NCBI RefSeq assembly: GCF_016919245.1
Contig: NZ_JAFEJA010000002.1
Span: forward strand, 124,001-188,000
Length of the DNA stretch: 64,000 nucleotides
Direction: 5' to 3'
Source of the DNA: Streptomyces zhihengii
GTDB lineage: Bacteria; Actinomycetota; Actinomycetes; Streptomycetales; Streptomycetaceae
Positions 33,180 to 45,285 of this stretch are shown here, piece after piece. Under the pieces are notes generated by a model. It saw only the letters and a program-made list of their open reading frames with translations, did not search any database and was not told the DNA's origin. Position 1 is the stretch's first letter. Each line of letters starts with the position of its first letter. The position numbers were made by a program, and so were the translations under genes.

Positions 33180-33763
33180 TGACCTCACCCGTGATCGGCG
33201 TCCTGGCGCTCCAGGGCGACGTCCGGGAGCACCTGATCGCCCTGGCCGCGGCGGACGCCGTGGCCAGGCCGGTCCGGCGGCCCGAGGAACTGGCCGAGAT
33301 CGACGGCCTGGTGATCCCCGGCGGCGAGTCCACGACCATGTCCAAGCTCGCCACCCTCTTCGGCATGGCGGAACCGCTGCGCGAGCGCATCGCCGCCGGC
33401 CTGCCCGTCTACGGCACCTGCGCCGGCCTGATCATGCTCGCCGACAAGATCCTCGACCCGCGCTCGGGCCAGGAGACCTTCGGCGGCATCGACATGATCG
33501 TGCGGCGCAACGCCTTCGGCCGGCAGAACGAGTCCTTCGAGGCCACCGTCGAGGTGGCCGGCGTCGGTCCCGTGGAGGGCGTCTTCATCCGGGCCCCCTG
33601 GGTGGAGTCCGTCGGCGCGGAGACCGAGGTGCTCGCCGAGCACGGCGGCCACATCGTCGCCGTCCGGCAGGGCGCCGTGCTCGCCACCTCGTTCCACCCC
33701 GAGCTCACCGGGGACCACCGCGTGCACGCGCTTTTCGTCGACATGGTGCGCGCGGGCAGGTGA
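33179..33763 (+). CDS. pdxT: Pyridoxal 5'-phosphate synthase, glutaminase subunit
   Basis: The 194-residue class I glutamine amidotransferase pairs with PdxS. The catalytic triad is visible: C81 in [12 protein letters not shown], with H173 and E175 in SFHPELTGD. The conserved [11 protein letters not shown] start and [12 protein letters not shown] are typical of PdxT. ATG 33179 overlaps the pdxS stop. It is 62 bases upstream of yebC. Confidence 0.97.
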   Translation: MTSPVIGVLALQGDVREHLIALAAADAVARPVRRPEELAEIDGLVIPGGESTTMSKLATLFGMAEPLRERIAAGLPVYGTCAGLIMLADKILDPRSGQETFGGIDMIVRRNAFGRQNESFEATVEVAGVGPVEGVFIRAPWVESVGAETEVLAEHGGHIVAVRQGAVLATSFHPELTGDHRVHALFVDMVRAGR

Positions 33764-33825
33764 CCCGATCCCGGTAGGATCTCTGGGGTTCGTTCAGTAA
33801 AGGGTTACGCGAAGGAGACAGGCAG

Positions 33826-34578
33826 ATGTCCGGCCACTCTAAATGGGCTACGACGAAGCACAAGAAGGCCGTGATCGACGCCAAGCGCGGCAAGCTCTTC
33901 GCGAAGCTGATCAAGAACATCGAGGTGGCGGCGCGCACCGGTGGCGCCGACATCGAAGGAAACCCGACGCTCTTCGACGCCATCCAGAAGGCCAAGAAGA
34001 GCTCCGTCCCGAACAAGAACATCGACTCGGCGGTCAAGCGCGGCGGCGGTCTCGAAGCCGGCGGCGTCGACTACGAGACGATCATGTACGAGGGCTACGG
34101 GCCCAACGGCGTCGCGGTGCTCATCGAGTGCCTCACCGACAACCGCAACCGTGCCGCGTCCGACGTCCGTGTCGCCATGACGCGCAACGGCGGCTCGATG
34201 GCCGACCCCGGTTCGGTGTCCTACCTGTTCAACCGCAAGGGCGTCGTCATCGTCCCCAAGGGTGAACTGTCCGAGGACGACGTCCTCGGCGCCGTCCTCG
34301 ACGCCGGTGCCGAGGAGGTCAACGACATCGGCGAGTCCTTCGAGGTGCTCAGCGAGGCCACCGACCTGGTCGCGGTCCGCTCCGCCCTCCAGGAGGCCGG
34401 CATCGACTACGACTCGGCCGAGGCCAACTTCGTCCCGACCATGCAGGTCGAACTGGACGAGGAGGGCGCGCGCAAGATCTTCAAGCTGATCGACGCGCTG
34501 GAGGACAGCGACGACGTGCAGAACGTCTTCGCCAACTTCGACGTCTCGGACGACGTCATGGCGAAGGTCGACGCCTGA
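33826..34578 (+). CDS. yebC: YebC/PmpR-family protein (TACO1-like translation factor or regulator)
   Basis: The 250-residue protein starts [30 protein letters not shown], the hallmark of the family, and retains the three-domain layout, including [22 protein letters not shown] and the acidic C-terminal part. It was long called a transcriptional regulator, but recent work assigns YebC proteins to helping ribosomes through stalling motifs. The ribosome site AAGGAGAC precedes ATG 33826. It sits before ruvCAB, as is common in bacteria, but a strong hairpin separates them. Confidence 0.95.
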   Translation: MSGHSKWATTKHKKAVIDAKRGKLFAKLIKNIEVAARTGGADIEGNPTLFDAIQKAKKSSVPNKNIDSAVKRGGGLEAGGVDYETIMYEGYGPNGVAVLIECLTDNRNRAASDVRVAMTRNGGSMADPGSVSYLFNRKGVVIVPKGELSEDDVLGAVLDAGAEEVNDIGESFEVLSEATDLVAVRSALQEAGIDYDSAEANFVPTMQVELDEEGARKIFKLIDALEDSDDVQNVFANFDVSDDVMAKVDA

Positions 34579-34600
34579 CGCCTGCTCATATCGGCGGCAC

Positions 34601-34639
34601 CGGACGGGCCGACGGGGGACACCCCCGTCGGCCCGTCCG
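34601..34639 (+). terminator. Strong hairpin between yebC and ruvC
   Basis: 18-bp perfect stem (cggacgggccgacggggg / cccccgtcggcccgtccg) with a three-base loop, 22 bases after the yebC stop. Confidence 0.88.
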
Positions 34640-34697
34640 CGCGTTGTCGGCGGCAGCGGATAACCTGCACGAACAGGTGACCGGAGAAGGGGGCGGC

Positions 34698-35285
34698 GTG
34701 CGCGTACTGGGTGTGGACCCGGGGCTGACGCGGTGCGGTGTCGGTGTGGTCGAAGGCGTGGCCGGCCGCCCGCTGACGATGCGCGCCGTCGGCGTCGTGC
34801 GCACCCCGCCCGACGAGGAGCTCGGCCGCCGGCTGGTCGCCATCGAGCAGGGCATCGAGCACTGGCTGGACGAGCACCGGCCCGACGTCGTCGCGGTGGA
34901 GAGGGTCTTCAGCCAGCACAACGTCCGCACGGTGATGGGCACGGCCCAGGCCAGCGCGGTCGCCATGCTCTGCGCCGCCCGGCGCGGCCTCCCCGTCGCC
35001 CTGCACACGCCCAGCGAGGTCAAGGCCGCGGTCACGGGCAGCGGCCGGGCCGACAAGTCGCAGGTCGGGGCCATGGTCACCCGGCTGCTGCGGCTCGACG
35101 CGCCCCCCAGGCCCGCCGACGCGGCCGACGCCCTCGCCCTCGCCATCTGCCACATCTGGCGCGCCCCCGTGCAGAACCGGCTCCAGCAGGCGGTGACGGC
35201 CCACCGGGCCGGCCGGCCCGCGGCCGGCGCGCGGTCCGGGCCCGTCACCTCCGTCCCGCCCGTCAGGAAAGGCCCGACCGCATGA
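34698..35285 (+). CDS. ruvC: Holliday junction resolvase RuvC
   Basis: The 195-residue endonuclease cuts four-way junctions during recombinational repair. The catalytic acids are visible: D7 in [13 protein letters not shown]68 in [11 protein letters not shown], and D141/D144 in [15 protein letters not shown] 34698 follows a GGAGAAGGGGG ribosome site. The stop overlaps ruvA (ATGA), so the resolvase and the motor are co-translated. A tail of about 35 residues past the fold ([13 protein letters not shown]) is variable. Confidence 0.96.
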   Translation: MRVLGVDPGLTRCGVGVVEGVAGRPLTMRAVGVVRTPPDEELGRRLVAIEQGIEHWLDEHRPDVVAVERVFSQHNVRTVMGTAQASAVAMLCAARRGLPVALHTPSEVKAAVTGSGRADKSQVGAMVTRLLRLDAPPRPADAADALALAICHIWRAPVQNRLQQAVTAHRAGRPAAGARSGPVTSVPPVRKGPTA

Positions 35286-35890
35286 TCGCCTTTGTGAGCG
35301 GCACCGTCGCCGCGCTCGCCCCCACCACCGCGGTGATCGAGGTCGGCGGTGTCGGCATGGCCGTGCAGTGCGCCCCGAACACCCTGTCCGCCCTGCGCAT
35401 CGGGCAGGAGGCCAGGCTGGCCACCTCCCTGGTGGTCCGCGAGGACTCGCTCACCCTGTACGGCTTCGCCGACGACGACGAGCGCCAGGTGTTCGAGCTG
35501 CTCCAGACCGCGAGCGGGGTCGGCCCCCGGCTGGCCCAGGCGATGCTCGCGGTCCACAGCCCGGACGCGCTGCGGGTGGCCGTCGCCACGGCCGACGAGA
35601 AGGCCCTCACCGCGGTGCCGGGCATCGGCAAGAAGGGCGCCCAGAAACTGCTGCTGGAGCTCAAGGACCGGCTCGGCGAGCCGCTGGGCACCCTCCCCGC
35701 GGTCGGCGCCCCGGTCACCCAGTCCTGGCGCGACCAGCTCCACGCCGCGCTCCTCGGCCTCGGCTACGCGACCAGGGAGGCCGACGAGGCCGTCACCGCG
35801 GTCGCCCCCCAGGCGGAGGCGATGGGCCCCGCCCCGGCCGTGGGGCCGCTGCTGCGGGCCGCCCTCCAGACCTTGAACCGCACCCGCTGA
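35282..35890 (+). CDS. ruvA: Holliday junction branch-migration subunit RuvA
   Basis: The 202-residue protein has the OB-fold N-terminus ([25 protein letters not shown]), two helix-hairpin-helix motifs ([17 protein letters not shown] and [19 protein letters not shown]) and the C-terminal domain (DEAVTAV) that contacts RuvB. It binds junction DNA as a tetramer. Start ATG 35282 lies in the ruvC stop overlap. Confidence 0.96.
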   Translation: MIAFVSGTVAALAPTTAVIEVGGVGMAVQCAPNTLSALRIGQEARLATSLVVREDSLTLYGFADDDERQVFELLQTASGVGPRLAQAMLAVHSPDALRVAVATADEKALTAVPGIGKKGAQKLLLELKDRLGEPLGTLPAVGAPVTQSWRDQLHAALLGLGYATREADEAVTAVAPQAEAMGPAPAVGPLLRAALQTLNRTR

Positions 35891-35978
35891 GCCGCCCGTC
35901 CTCCCCCCGGGGGCTCGGGGGGCCACCCGTCCGACAGGGCAACCGCCACCGTCCGCGCAAGAAGGCAGAAGACACCAC

Positions 35979-37049
35979 GTGAACTGGGACGACGACACCA
36001 CCGCCGACACCGAGCAGCGTCTCGTCGGCCCGTCGGCCGACGGCGAGGACCAGGCCGTGGAGGCGGCCCTGCGCCCCAAGTCGCTGCACGAGTTCGTCGG
36101 CCAGGAACGGGTGCGCGAACAGCTCGACCTGGTGCTCAAGGCCGCCCTCGCCCGCGGTGCCACCGCCGACCACGTGCTGCTCTCCGGCGCCCCCGGCCTC
36201 GGCAAGACCACCCTGTCGATGATCATCGCGGCCGAGATGAACGCCCCGATCCGCATCACCTCGGGCCCCGCCATCCAGCACGCGGGCGACCTCGCGGCGA
36301 TCCTCTCCTCCCTCCAGGAGGGCGAGGTCCTCTTCCTCGACGAGATCCACCGGATGTCCCGGCCGGCCGAGGAGATGCTCTACATGGCCATGGAGGACTT
36401 CCGGGTCGACGTGATCGTCGGCAAGGGCCCCGGCGCCACCGCCATCCCGCTGGAGCTGCCCCCGTTCACCCTGGTCGGCGCGACGACCCGGGCCGGACTG
36501 CTGCCGCCGCCGCTGCGCGACCGCTTCGGCTTCACCGCCCACATGGAGTTCTACGAGCCCGCCGAACTGGAACGGGTGATCCACCGCTCCGCCCAGCTCC
36601 TGGACGTGGAGATCGACGCGGACGGCGCCGCCGAGATCGCCGGCCGCTCCCGCGGCACGCCCCGTATCGCCAACCGGCTGCTGCGCCGGGTGCGCGACTA
36701 CGCGCAGGTCAAGGCGGACGGCCGGATCACCCGCGAGGTGGCCGAGGTGGCCCTCGGCGTGTACGAGGTCGACAGCCGGGGGCTCGACCGGCTCGACCGC
36801 GCCGTGCTGAAGGCGCTGCTGAAGCTCTTCGGCGGCGGCCCGGTGGGCCTGTCGACGCTCGCGGTCGCGGTCGGCGAGGAGCGGGAGACGGTGGAGGAGG
36901 TCGCGGAGCCCTTCCTGGTGCGGGAGGGTCTGCTGGCCCGTACACCCCGGGGCCGGGTGGCCACACCGGCGGCCTGGACGCACCTCGGACTCGTCCCGCC
37001 GCAGCAGGCGCCGGGCGCAAGCGGACAACAGGGGTTGTTCGGGGCGTGA
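35979..37049 (+). CDS. ruvB: Holliday junction DNA helicase RuvB
   Basis: The 356-residue AAA+ ATPase drives branch migration with RuvA. Walker A is GAPGLGKTT from 70, Walker B DEIH at 121-124, the sensor-1 segment [20 protein letters not shown] with an arginine finger follows, and a winged helix closes the protein. The start is GTG 35979. It is 88 bases after ruvA and likely in the same transcript. Confidence 0.96.
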   Translation: MNWDDDTTADTEQRLVGPSADGEDQAVEAALRPKSLHEFVGQERVREQLDLVLKAALARGATADHVLLSGAPGLGKTTLSMIIAAEMNAPIRITSGPAIQHAGDLAAILSSLQEGEVLFLDEIHRMSRPAEEMLYMAMEDFRVDVIVGKGPGATAIPLELPPFTLVGATTRAGLLPPPLRDRFGFTAHMEFYEPAELERVIHRSAQLLDVEIDADGAAEIAGRSRGTPRIANRLLRRVRDYAQVKADGRITREVAEVALGVYEVDSRGLDRLDRAVLKALLKLFGGGPVGLSTLAVAVGEERETVEEVAEPFLVREGLLARTPRGRVATPAAWTHLGLVPPQQAPGASGQQGLFGA

Positions 37050-37096
37050 CGGCGAGGAGAGTCGTGCCCCGCGGAACCACGGTGGGATGCTGGGCG

Positions 37097-37126
37097 TTGT
37101 TCCAGTGATGCGGACTCGCTTAGACT
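37097..37126 (+). promoter_or_regulatory. Vegetative-type promoter before yajC-secD-secF
   Basis: TTGTTC (37097-37102), an 18-base spacer and TAGACT (37121-37126) match the main sigma consensus. The start point would be about 80 bases before the yajC GTG. Confidence 0.6.
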
Positions 37127-37213
37127 CCGCCGATGCCGCCCTTCCAGGGACGGCGTGCCCACCCCCGTATACAGGCCGTTCGTCAGCGCGGTCGTGCGAA
37201 GGAATTCCCCGCC

Positions 37214-37681
37214 GTGGATATCTTGACCCTCCTCCCCTTCATCGTGCTCATCGGGGCCATGTTCCTGATGACCCGCTCCGCCAAGAAGAAGCAGCAGCAG
37301 GCCGCGAACATGCGCGACTCGATGCAGCCCGGCACCGGAGTGCGGACCATCGGTGGCATGTACGCGACCGTGAAGGAGGTCAACGACGACACGGTCCTCC
37401 TCGAGGCGGCCCCCGGCGTGCACCTGATCTTCGGCAAGAACGCCGTCGGCGCCGTGCTCTCGGACGAGGAGTACAACCGCATCGTCCACGGTGACGACGA
37501 TGTCAGCGACGACAGCGCCACCGTCGTCCCGGACGACGCCTCCTCGCTGACCGCCGGCTCCGACGACGCGTCCGCGGACGACGACCGCGTCGACCTGGGC
37601 AAGAAGGACGCCGCCGACGAGACCGAGGCCAAGGACGGCAAGACCGACGGCAAGGCCGACGGCCAGGGCGACGCGAAGTAG
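37214..37681 (+). CDS. yajC: Preprotein translocase accessory subunit YajC
   Basis: The 155-residue protein has one N-terminal membrane helix (LTLLPFIVLIGAMFLM, residues 4-19), a basic segment (RSAKKKQQQ) and the YajC core MQPGTGVRTIGGMYATVKEV. An unusually long acidic tail (about 100-155, Asp/Ala/Lys-rich) follows that E. coli YajC (110 residues) lacks. YajC joins SecDF in the holotranslocon. The start is GTG 37214. secD follows after a hairpin. Confidence 0.92.
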   Translation: MDILTLLPFIVLIGAMFLMTRSAKKKQQQAANMRDSMQPGTGVRTIGGMYATVKEVNDDTVLLEAAPGVHLIFGKNAVGAVLSDEEYNRIVHGDDDVSDDSATVVPDDASSLTAGSDDASADDDRVDLGKKDAADETEAKDGKTDGKADGQGDAK

Positions 37682-37689
37682 TCATGATC

Positions 37690-37726
37690 GGGGACCGTCG
37701 CGGCGCACAGGCGCCGCGCGGTCCCC
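37690..37726 (+). terminator. Hairpin between yajC and secD
   Basis: A 16-bp stem with one bulged T: ggggaccgtcgcggcgc, loop acag, gcgccgcgcggtcccc. It starts 9 bases past the yajC stop within an apparently continuous sec operon, so it may attenuate rather than end transcription. Confidence 0.7.
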
Positions 37727-37826
37727 GGGTCGTGCCGACGCAACCCGGGGGCAGGCCCCACAACACTTCGTGGCCGCCGCGGCGCACACCCGGCGCCGGG
37801 GCGGTTGGACAGGGAGAAACGAGAAG

Positions 37827-39602
37827 GTGGCAGCACCGAACAGGGGCCGAAGGCCCACGGGGTCTCAGGGGAAGCCGGGGCGCGCCCTGGCTCTGATCCT
37901 GATCGCCATGGTCGCGCTCACGGGCGGCATGTTCTGGGCGGGTCAGCTCACGCCGCGCCTGGGCATCGACCTGGCGGGCGGTACGACCATCACGCTCCAG
38001 GCGAAGAACCAGCCGGGCGCCCCGAACGCCATCAACGAGACCAACATGAACACCGCGGTCGGCATCATCGAACGCCGTGTCAATGGTCTGGGTGTCTCCG
38101 AGGCCGAGGTTCAGACCCAGGGCAACTCGAACATCATCGTCAACATCCCCAAGGGGACCAACTCCCAGCAGGCCCGGGAGCAGGTCGGCACCACCGCCCA
38201 GCTCTACTTCCGGCCGGTGCTGACGGTCGCGGCCGGTGCGCCCGACCAGGAGCAGCCCGCCGCGAGCCCCAGCCCGAGCGCCTCGGAGTCCGGGAAGCCC
38301 GCGGACGGCGACAAGGCGACGGACAAGCCCGAGGCCGGTTCCCCGTCCCCCTCCGCGACCACCCAGGGCCGCGCGGTCACCGAGGGCCTGAAGGCCCCGG
38401 CCGCCAGCCCGTCGCCGTCGGGCTCCGGTGAGCCGAAGGCCTCCGAGAGCCCCGCGCCGTCCGACACCCCGGCGCCGGACCCGTCGGCCGACCCGGCCAC
38501 CGCCGCGCTGCAGAAGAAGTTCACCGAGCTGAACTGCGCCGACGACAAGGCCCGCGGAGCGCTCGGCGACAACGTCAAGCCCAGCGACACCACCGTGGCC
38601 TGCGGCAAGAACAGCGCCGACCAGTGGGAGAAGTACATCCTCGGCCCGGCCGAGGTGGACGGCAAGGACGTCGACGACGCCAAGGGTGAGCTCGACCAGC
38701 AGCGTGGCCTGTGGAAGGTCACCATGGAGTTCACCGACAAGGGCGCCAAGAAGTTCTCCACGATCACCAGCCGCCTGTCGCAGCAGCAGCCCCCGATGAA
38801 CCAGTTCGCCATCGTCCTCGACAGCGAAGTGGTCTCGGCCCCGCAGGTGAACCAGACGCTGAGCGCCAGCGCCGAGATCACCGGTGACTTCACCCAGGAG
38901 TCCGCCCAGAACCTGGGCAACATCCTGTCCTACGGCGCCCTGCCCCTGACCTTCGAGGAGCAGAGCGTCACCACCGTCACCGCCGCGCTCGGCGGCGAGC
39001 AGCTGGAGGCCGGTCTGATCGCCGGCGCCATCGGCCTGGCGCTGGTCATCGTCTACCTGGTGGTCTACTACCGCGGCCTGTCGCTGATCGCGATCCTCAG
39101 CCTCCTGGTCTCGGCGGTCCTGACGTACACGCTCATGGCGCTGCTCGGCCCGGCCATCGGCTTCGCGCTGAACCTGCCGGCGGTCTGCGGTGCCATCGTG
39201 GCCATCGGTATCACCGCGGACTCGTTCATCGTCTACTTCGAACGCATCCGCGACGAGATCCGCGAGGGGCGCACCCTGCGTCCGGCCGTGGAGCGTGCCT
39301 GGCCGCGTGCCCGGCGCACCATCCTGGTCTCCGACTTCGTGTCGTTCCTCTCCGCCGTGGTGCTGTTCGTCGTGACCGTCGGCAAGGTGCAGGGCTTCGC
39401 CTTCACCCTGGGTCTGACCACCCTGCTCGACGTGGTCGTGGTGTTCTTCTTCACCAAGCCGGTCATGACGATCCTGGCCCGCCGGAAGTTCTTCGCGGAC
39501 GGTCACCCGTGGTCCGGGCTCGACCCGAAGCGGCTCGGTGCCAAGCCCCCGCTGCGCCGCTCCCGCCGCACCTCCGTCCCCACCGACCCGAAGGAGGCGT
39601 GA
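37827..39602 (+). CDS. secD: Protein translocase subunit SecD
   Basis: The 591-residue RND-type membrane protein uses the proton gradient to help pull proteins out of the SecYEG channel. After TM1 (about 20-38) comes the extracytoplasmic P1 domain beginning LGIDLAGGTTITL. It is interrupted at about residues 138-224 by a Pro/Ser/Ala-rich, low-complexity stretch. P1 then resumes (TMEFTDKGAKKFSTIT) and five membrane helices follow, including AIGITADSFIVYFERIRDEI with the conserved Asp. GTG 37827 lies after GGAGAAACGAGAAG. secF follows directly. Confidence 0.95.
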   Translation: MAAPNRGRRPTGSQGKPGRALALILIAMVALTGGMFWAGQLTPRLGIDLAGGTTITLQAKNQPGAPNAINETNMNTAVGIIERRVNGLGVSEAEVQTQGNSNIIVNIPKGTNSQQAREQVGTTAQLYFRPVLTVAAGAPDQEQPAASPSPSASESGKPADGDKATDKPEAGSPSPSATTQGRAVTEGLKAPAASPSPSGSGEPKASESPAPSDTPAPDPSADPATAALQKKFTELNCADDKARGALGDNVKPSDTTVACGKNSADQWEKYILGPAEVDGKDVDDAKGELDQQRGLWKVTMEFTDKGAKKFSTITSRLSQQQPPMNQFAIVLDSEVVSAPQVNQTLSASAEITGDFTQESAQNLGNILSYGALPLTFEEQSVTTVTAALGGEQLEAGLIAGAIGLALVIVYLVVYYRGLSLIAILSLLVSAVLTYTLMALLGPAIGFALNLPAVCGAIVAIGITADSFIVYFERIRDEIREGRTLRPAVERAWPRARRTILVSDFVSFLSAVVLFVVTVGKVQGFAFTLGLTTLLDVVVVFFFTKPVMTILARRKFFADGHPWSGLDPKRLGAKPPLRRSRRTSVPTDPKEA

Positions 39603-39603
39603 G

Positions 39604-40722
39604 ATGTCGCGACTCGGCAATCTCGGCGCCCGTCTGTACCGCGGTGAGGTCGGCTACGACTTCGTCGCCAAGCGCAGGATCTGGTACGGCGTCTCCATCC
39701 TGATCACCATCACGGCCATCGTGGGCCTGGCGGTGCGCGGCCTGAACATGGGCATCGAGTTCAAGGGCGGCGCGGTCTTCACCACGCCCAAGGCCGAGGT
39801 CACGGTCTCCCAGGCGCAGGAGGTGGCGGAGGAGGCCTCGGGCCACGTCGCCATCGTCCAGGAGCTCGGCACCGGCGGTATGCGCATCCAGGTCAGCGAG
39901 CTGGACACCGCGCAGGCCGACAAGGTGCAGACCCGGCTCGCCGAGGAGTTCGGCGTCGACCGGGAGAAGATCAACGCCGAGCTGGTCGGACCGAGCTGGG
40001 GCGAGCAGATCGCCAACAAGGCGTGGACGGGCCTCGGCGTGTTCATGTTCCTGGTGGTGATCTACCTCGCGATCGCCTTCGAGTGGCGCATGGCCATCGC
40101 GGCGCTGATCGCCCTGATCCACGACATCACCATCACCGTCGGCGTGTACGCCCTGGTCGGCCTGGAGGTCACCCCGGGTACGGTGATCGGTCTGCTGACC
40201 ATTCTCGGTTACTCGCTCTACGACACGGTGGTCGTCTTCGACTCCCTCAAGGAGAGCTCGAAGGACATCACCAAGCAGACCCGCTGGACCTACAGCGACG
40301 TCGCCAACCGCAGCATCAACAGCACCCTGGTGCGTTCCATCAACACCACGGTCGTCGCGCTCCTCCCGGTCGCCGGCCTGCTGTTCATCGGCGGCGGTGT
40401 CCTCGGCGCCGGCATGCTGAACGACATCTCGCTGTCGCTGTTCGTCGGTCTGGCCGCCGGCGCCTACTCCTCGATCTTCATCGCCACGCCGCTCGTCGCC
40501 GACTTCAAGGAGCGCGAGCCGCAGATGAAGGCCCTCAAGAAGCGGGTGCTCGCCAAGCGCGCGGCGGCCGCGGCCAAGGGCGAGACGGAGCCGGGCGCCG
40601 AGAGCGACACCGACTTCGACGGCGACGGGCCGGCCGACGGCGAGGCGGCCCCCGCGACCGCGGGCGCCGTGGTGGGCCAGCGCGGCCGTGGCCGCGGCCG
40701 TCCGTCGGGCAAGCGCCGATGA
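39604..40722 (+). CDS. secF: Protein translocase subunit SecF
   Basis: The 372-residue partner of SecD has an N-terminal helix (about 29-46), GLNMGIEFKGGAVF at the start of the periplasm-side domain, and five more helices with LGYSLYDTVVVFDSLKE, the conserved proton-relay segment. The C-terminal tail (about 315-372) is charged and Ala/Gly-rich. AAGGAGG precedes ATG 39604; there is one base between the secD stop and this start. The stop overlaps apt (ATGA). Confidence 0.96.
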   Translation: MSRLGNLGARLYRGEVGYDFVAKRRIWYGVSILITITAIVGLAVRGLNMGIEFKGGAVFTTPKAEVTVSQAQEVAEEASGHVAIVQELGTGGMRIQVSELDTAQADKVQTRLAEEFGVDREKINAELVGPSWGEQIANKAWTGLGVFMFLVVIYLAIAFEWRMAIAALIALIHDITITVGVYALVGLEVTPGTVIGLLTILGYSLYDTVVVFDSLKESSKDITKQTRWTYSDVANRSINSTLVRSINTTVVALLPVAGLLFIGGGVLGAGMLNDISLSLFVGLAAGAYSSIFIATPLVADFKEREPQMKALKKRVLAKRAAAAAKGETEPGAESDTDFDGDGPADGEAAPATAGAVVGQRGRGRGRPSGKRR

Positions 40723-41264
40723 CCGCCGCGGACACCCGCGACCTGCTGCTCAGCCGGATCCGGGACGTCGCCGACTACCCGAAGCCGGGCGTGGTGTTCA
40801 AGGACATCACCCCCCTGCTCGCCGACCCGGTCGCCTTCACGGCGCTCACCGACGAGCTCAGCGGGTTCTGCGAGCGGTACGGGGCCACGAAGATCGTCGG
40901 CCTGGAGGCCCGCGGCTTCATCCTGGCCGCGCCGGTCGCCGTCCGCTCGGGCATCGGCTTCGTCCCCGTCCGCAAGGCGGGCAAGCTGCCCGGGGCGACG
41001 CTGTCCCAGGCGTACGAGCTGGAGTACGGCAGCGCCGAGATCGAGGTGCACGCCGAGGACCTCAGCGCGGGCGACCGCGTCATGGTCATCGACGACGTGC
41101 TCGCCACCGGCGGCACCGCGGAGGCCTCGCTGGACCTGATCCGGCGGGCCGGCGCGGACGTCGCGGGCGTCGCGGTCCTGATGGAGCTCGCCTTCCTCGG
41201 CGGTCGGGCCCGGCTCGACGGCGCCCTGCGCGGGGCTCCGCTGGAGGCCCTGATCACGCTCTGA
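40719..41264 (+). CDS. apt: Adenine phosphoribosyltransferase
   Basis: The 181-residue purine salvage enzyme converts adenine and PRPP to AMP. The PRPP-binding loop VMVIDDVLATGGTAEAS and the N-terminal DYPKPGVVFKDITPLL are diagnostic. ATG 40719 overlaps the secF stop, so it is translationally coupled to the sec genes. A strong hairpin at 41287-41320 ends the operon before relA. Confidence 0.96.
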   Translation: MTAADTRDLLLSRIRDVADYPKPGVVFKDITPLLADPVAFTALTDELSGFCERYGATKIVGLEARGFILAAPVAVRSGIGFVPVRKAGKLPGATLSQAYELEYGSAEIEVHAEDLSAGDRVMVIDDVLATGGTAEASLDLIRRAGADVAGVAVLMELAFLGGRARLDGALRGAPLEALITL

Positions 41265-41286
41265 CGCCACACGCGCACAGCACGCG

Positions 41287-41320
41287 AAGGTGCCCCGGGG
41301 ACGCTTCCCCGGGGCACCTT
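41287..41320 (+). terminator. Strong hairpin between apt and relA
   Basis: 15-bp stem aaggtgccccgggga / tccccggggcacctt with a four-base loop, 22 bases after apt. Confidence 0.9.
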
Positions 41321-41451
41321 CCGCATCCCCGGCCCCTCCCGCGCGGCCGTCCCGGGGCCGGTGCCACCGCCTCGTGCGCAACCGCCCGGCCGGATCGATA
41401 CCATGGGCTTTCCGGGCCTGACCGGGGCCCGGGACCGCACGAGGAGCGCCC

Positions 41452-43941
<2,490 letters not shown>

Positions 43942-43989
43942 GACGCCGGCGCGGGCGCAGGAGCAGGGAGACGAGGGGGCGAGGGGCAC

Positions 43990-45285
43990 ATGGGGGAGAA
44001 CGGCTTAGTCGCCGGCCGCTACCGGCTGGAGGCGCTGATCGGCGTCGGGTCGGTGGGCGAGGTGCACCGCGCCACCGACCTCAGGCTCGGGCGGGTCGTC
44101 GCGGTGAAGCTGCTGTCCGCGGTCCGGGGGATGTCGGACGACGACATGAGCAGGGCGCGCTTCGCCCAGGAGGCGACGGCCCTCACCCGCGTCGTTCACC
44201 CCGGCGTGGTGACGCTGTTCGACTACGGCAGGCACGACGGCGTCCCCTACCTGGTGATGCGGTACGTCGAAGGGCTGAATCTGGCGGAGCTGGTCGACTC
44301 GGCCGGAGCGCTCCCCGCACCGGCGGTCGCCTGGGTGGGCTTCTGCGTCGCCCAGGCCCTCCAGGCGGTGCACGACGCGAATGTGCTGCACCGCGACCTG
44401 AAGCCCTCCAACATCGGCATCACCGTCGAAGGCCAGGTGGTACTCCAGGACTTCGGTGTGGCCAAGGTGATCGGTGCCGAGGCGATCACCCGGGCGGGCG
44501 TCTCTCCGGGCACACCGCAGTTCATGGCCCCCGAGATCATGCAGGGCGGCCACCCGACCGTCGCGGCCGACCTCTACGGGCTGGGTGCCTGCCTCTACCA
44601 GACAGCCGTCGGGGAACCGCCGTTCGCCGCCGCCAGGGACATCGGCGCGATCATCCTGCGCGCCGTCAAGGGCATGCCCCGCACCCACGGCAGGCGCGGT
44701 CTGCCGGCGGGACTGACCTCGGTCATCGACCAGCTGTGCGCCCTGGAGCCTGCCGAGCGGCCGGGCTCGGCCGCCGCCGTCGGGACGGTGCTCGGCCCGC
44801 TCGCCGCGAGCGGGCAGCGCCTGCTCGCGGACCTCCTGACGGGATACGCCCGTGAGCAGGCGATCCGGGGAGCTCTCGGCCCCGCGACCGGAGAAGTGCC
44901 CGTCGGCGGGGTGCCCGAGTACGACTGGGTCGCAGCGGACGACCGCGAAGGTCACGAACGCTCCGATGCGGGGCACCCGCCCACCCTCAGTGTGGGCATC
45001 CGCCGCCTGGTGCTCAGCAGCCTGACTCCGCAGAAGGCGGCCTCCCGGCTGCGAGAGGCGGTCAACCTCGTGCTCCGCGGGCGGCTCCACGAGGCCGCCG
45101 AGATGTTCGCCGTGATCGTGCCCGTCTGCGTGGAGTCCCTGGGACCGGACCACCCGACGACGCTGACGAGCCAGTACTGGCACGGCGTCTGTCTGGCGAG
45201 GCTCGGGGCCGGACCTCAGGCGGTGGAACTGTTCGCGCAGGTCAACAAGATGATCGACCGACGGAAGGACGGAAGCCGTGGATGA
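43990..45285 (+). CDS. Ser/Thr kinase with TPR-like tail, first gene of an EACC1-caspase cassette
   Basis: A 431-residue soluble kinase. The domain runs about 9-275 with glycine loop GVGSVG at 18-23, K40 in VAVKLL, HRDLKPSN at 134-141, DFG at 154-156 and APE at 180-182, so all catalytic residues are present. A linker follows, then a TPR-like helix pair (about 354-425; LREAVNLVLRGRLHEAAEMF, then LGPDHPTTLTSQYWHGVCLA) as seen in NB-ARC/TPR signalling proteins. No membrane segment is seen. Codon 6 is TTA (44005), rare in Streptomyces and dependent on bldA tRNA. The start is ATG 43990 after a G-rich ribosome site. Its last 8 bases overlap the EACC1 gene. It likely passes a signal to the caspase or is an effector itself (inference). 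Confidence 0.93.
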   Translation: MGENGLVAGRYRLEALIGVGSVGEVHRATDLRLGRVVAVKLLSAVRGMSDDDMSRARFAQEATALTRVVHPGVVTLFDYGRHDGVPYLVMRYVEGLNLAELVDSAGALPAPAVAWVGFCVAQALQAVHDANVLHRDLKPSNIGITVEGQVVLQDFGVAKVIGAEAITRAGVSPGTPQFMAPEIMQGGHPTVAADLYGLGACLYQTAVGEPPFAAARDIGAIILRAVKGMPRTHGRRGLPAGLTSVIDQLCALEPAERPGSAAAVGTVLGPLAASGQRLLADLLTGYAREQAIRGALGPATGEVPVGGVPEYDWVAADDREGHERSDAGHPPTLSVGIRRLVLSSLTPQKAASRLREAVNLVLRGRLHEAAEMFAVIVPVCVESLGPDHPTTLTSQYWHGVCLARLGAGPQAVELFAQVNKMIDRRKDGSRG

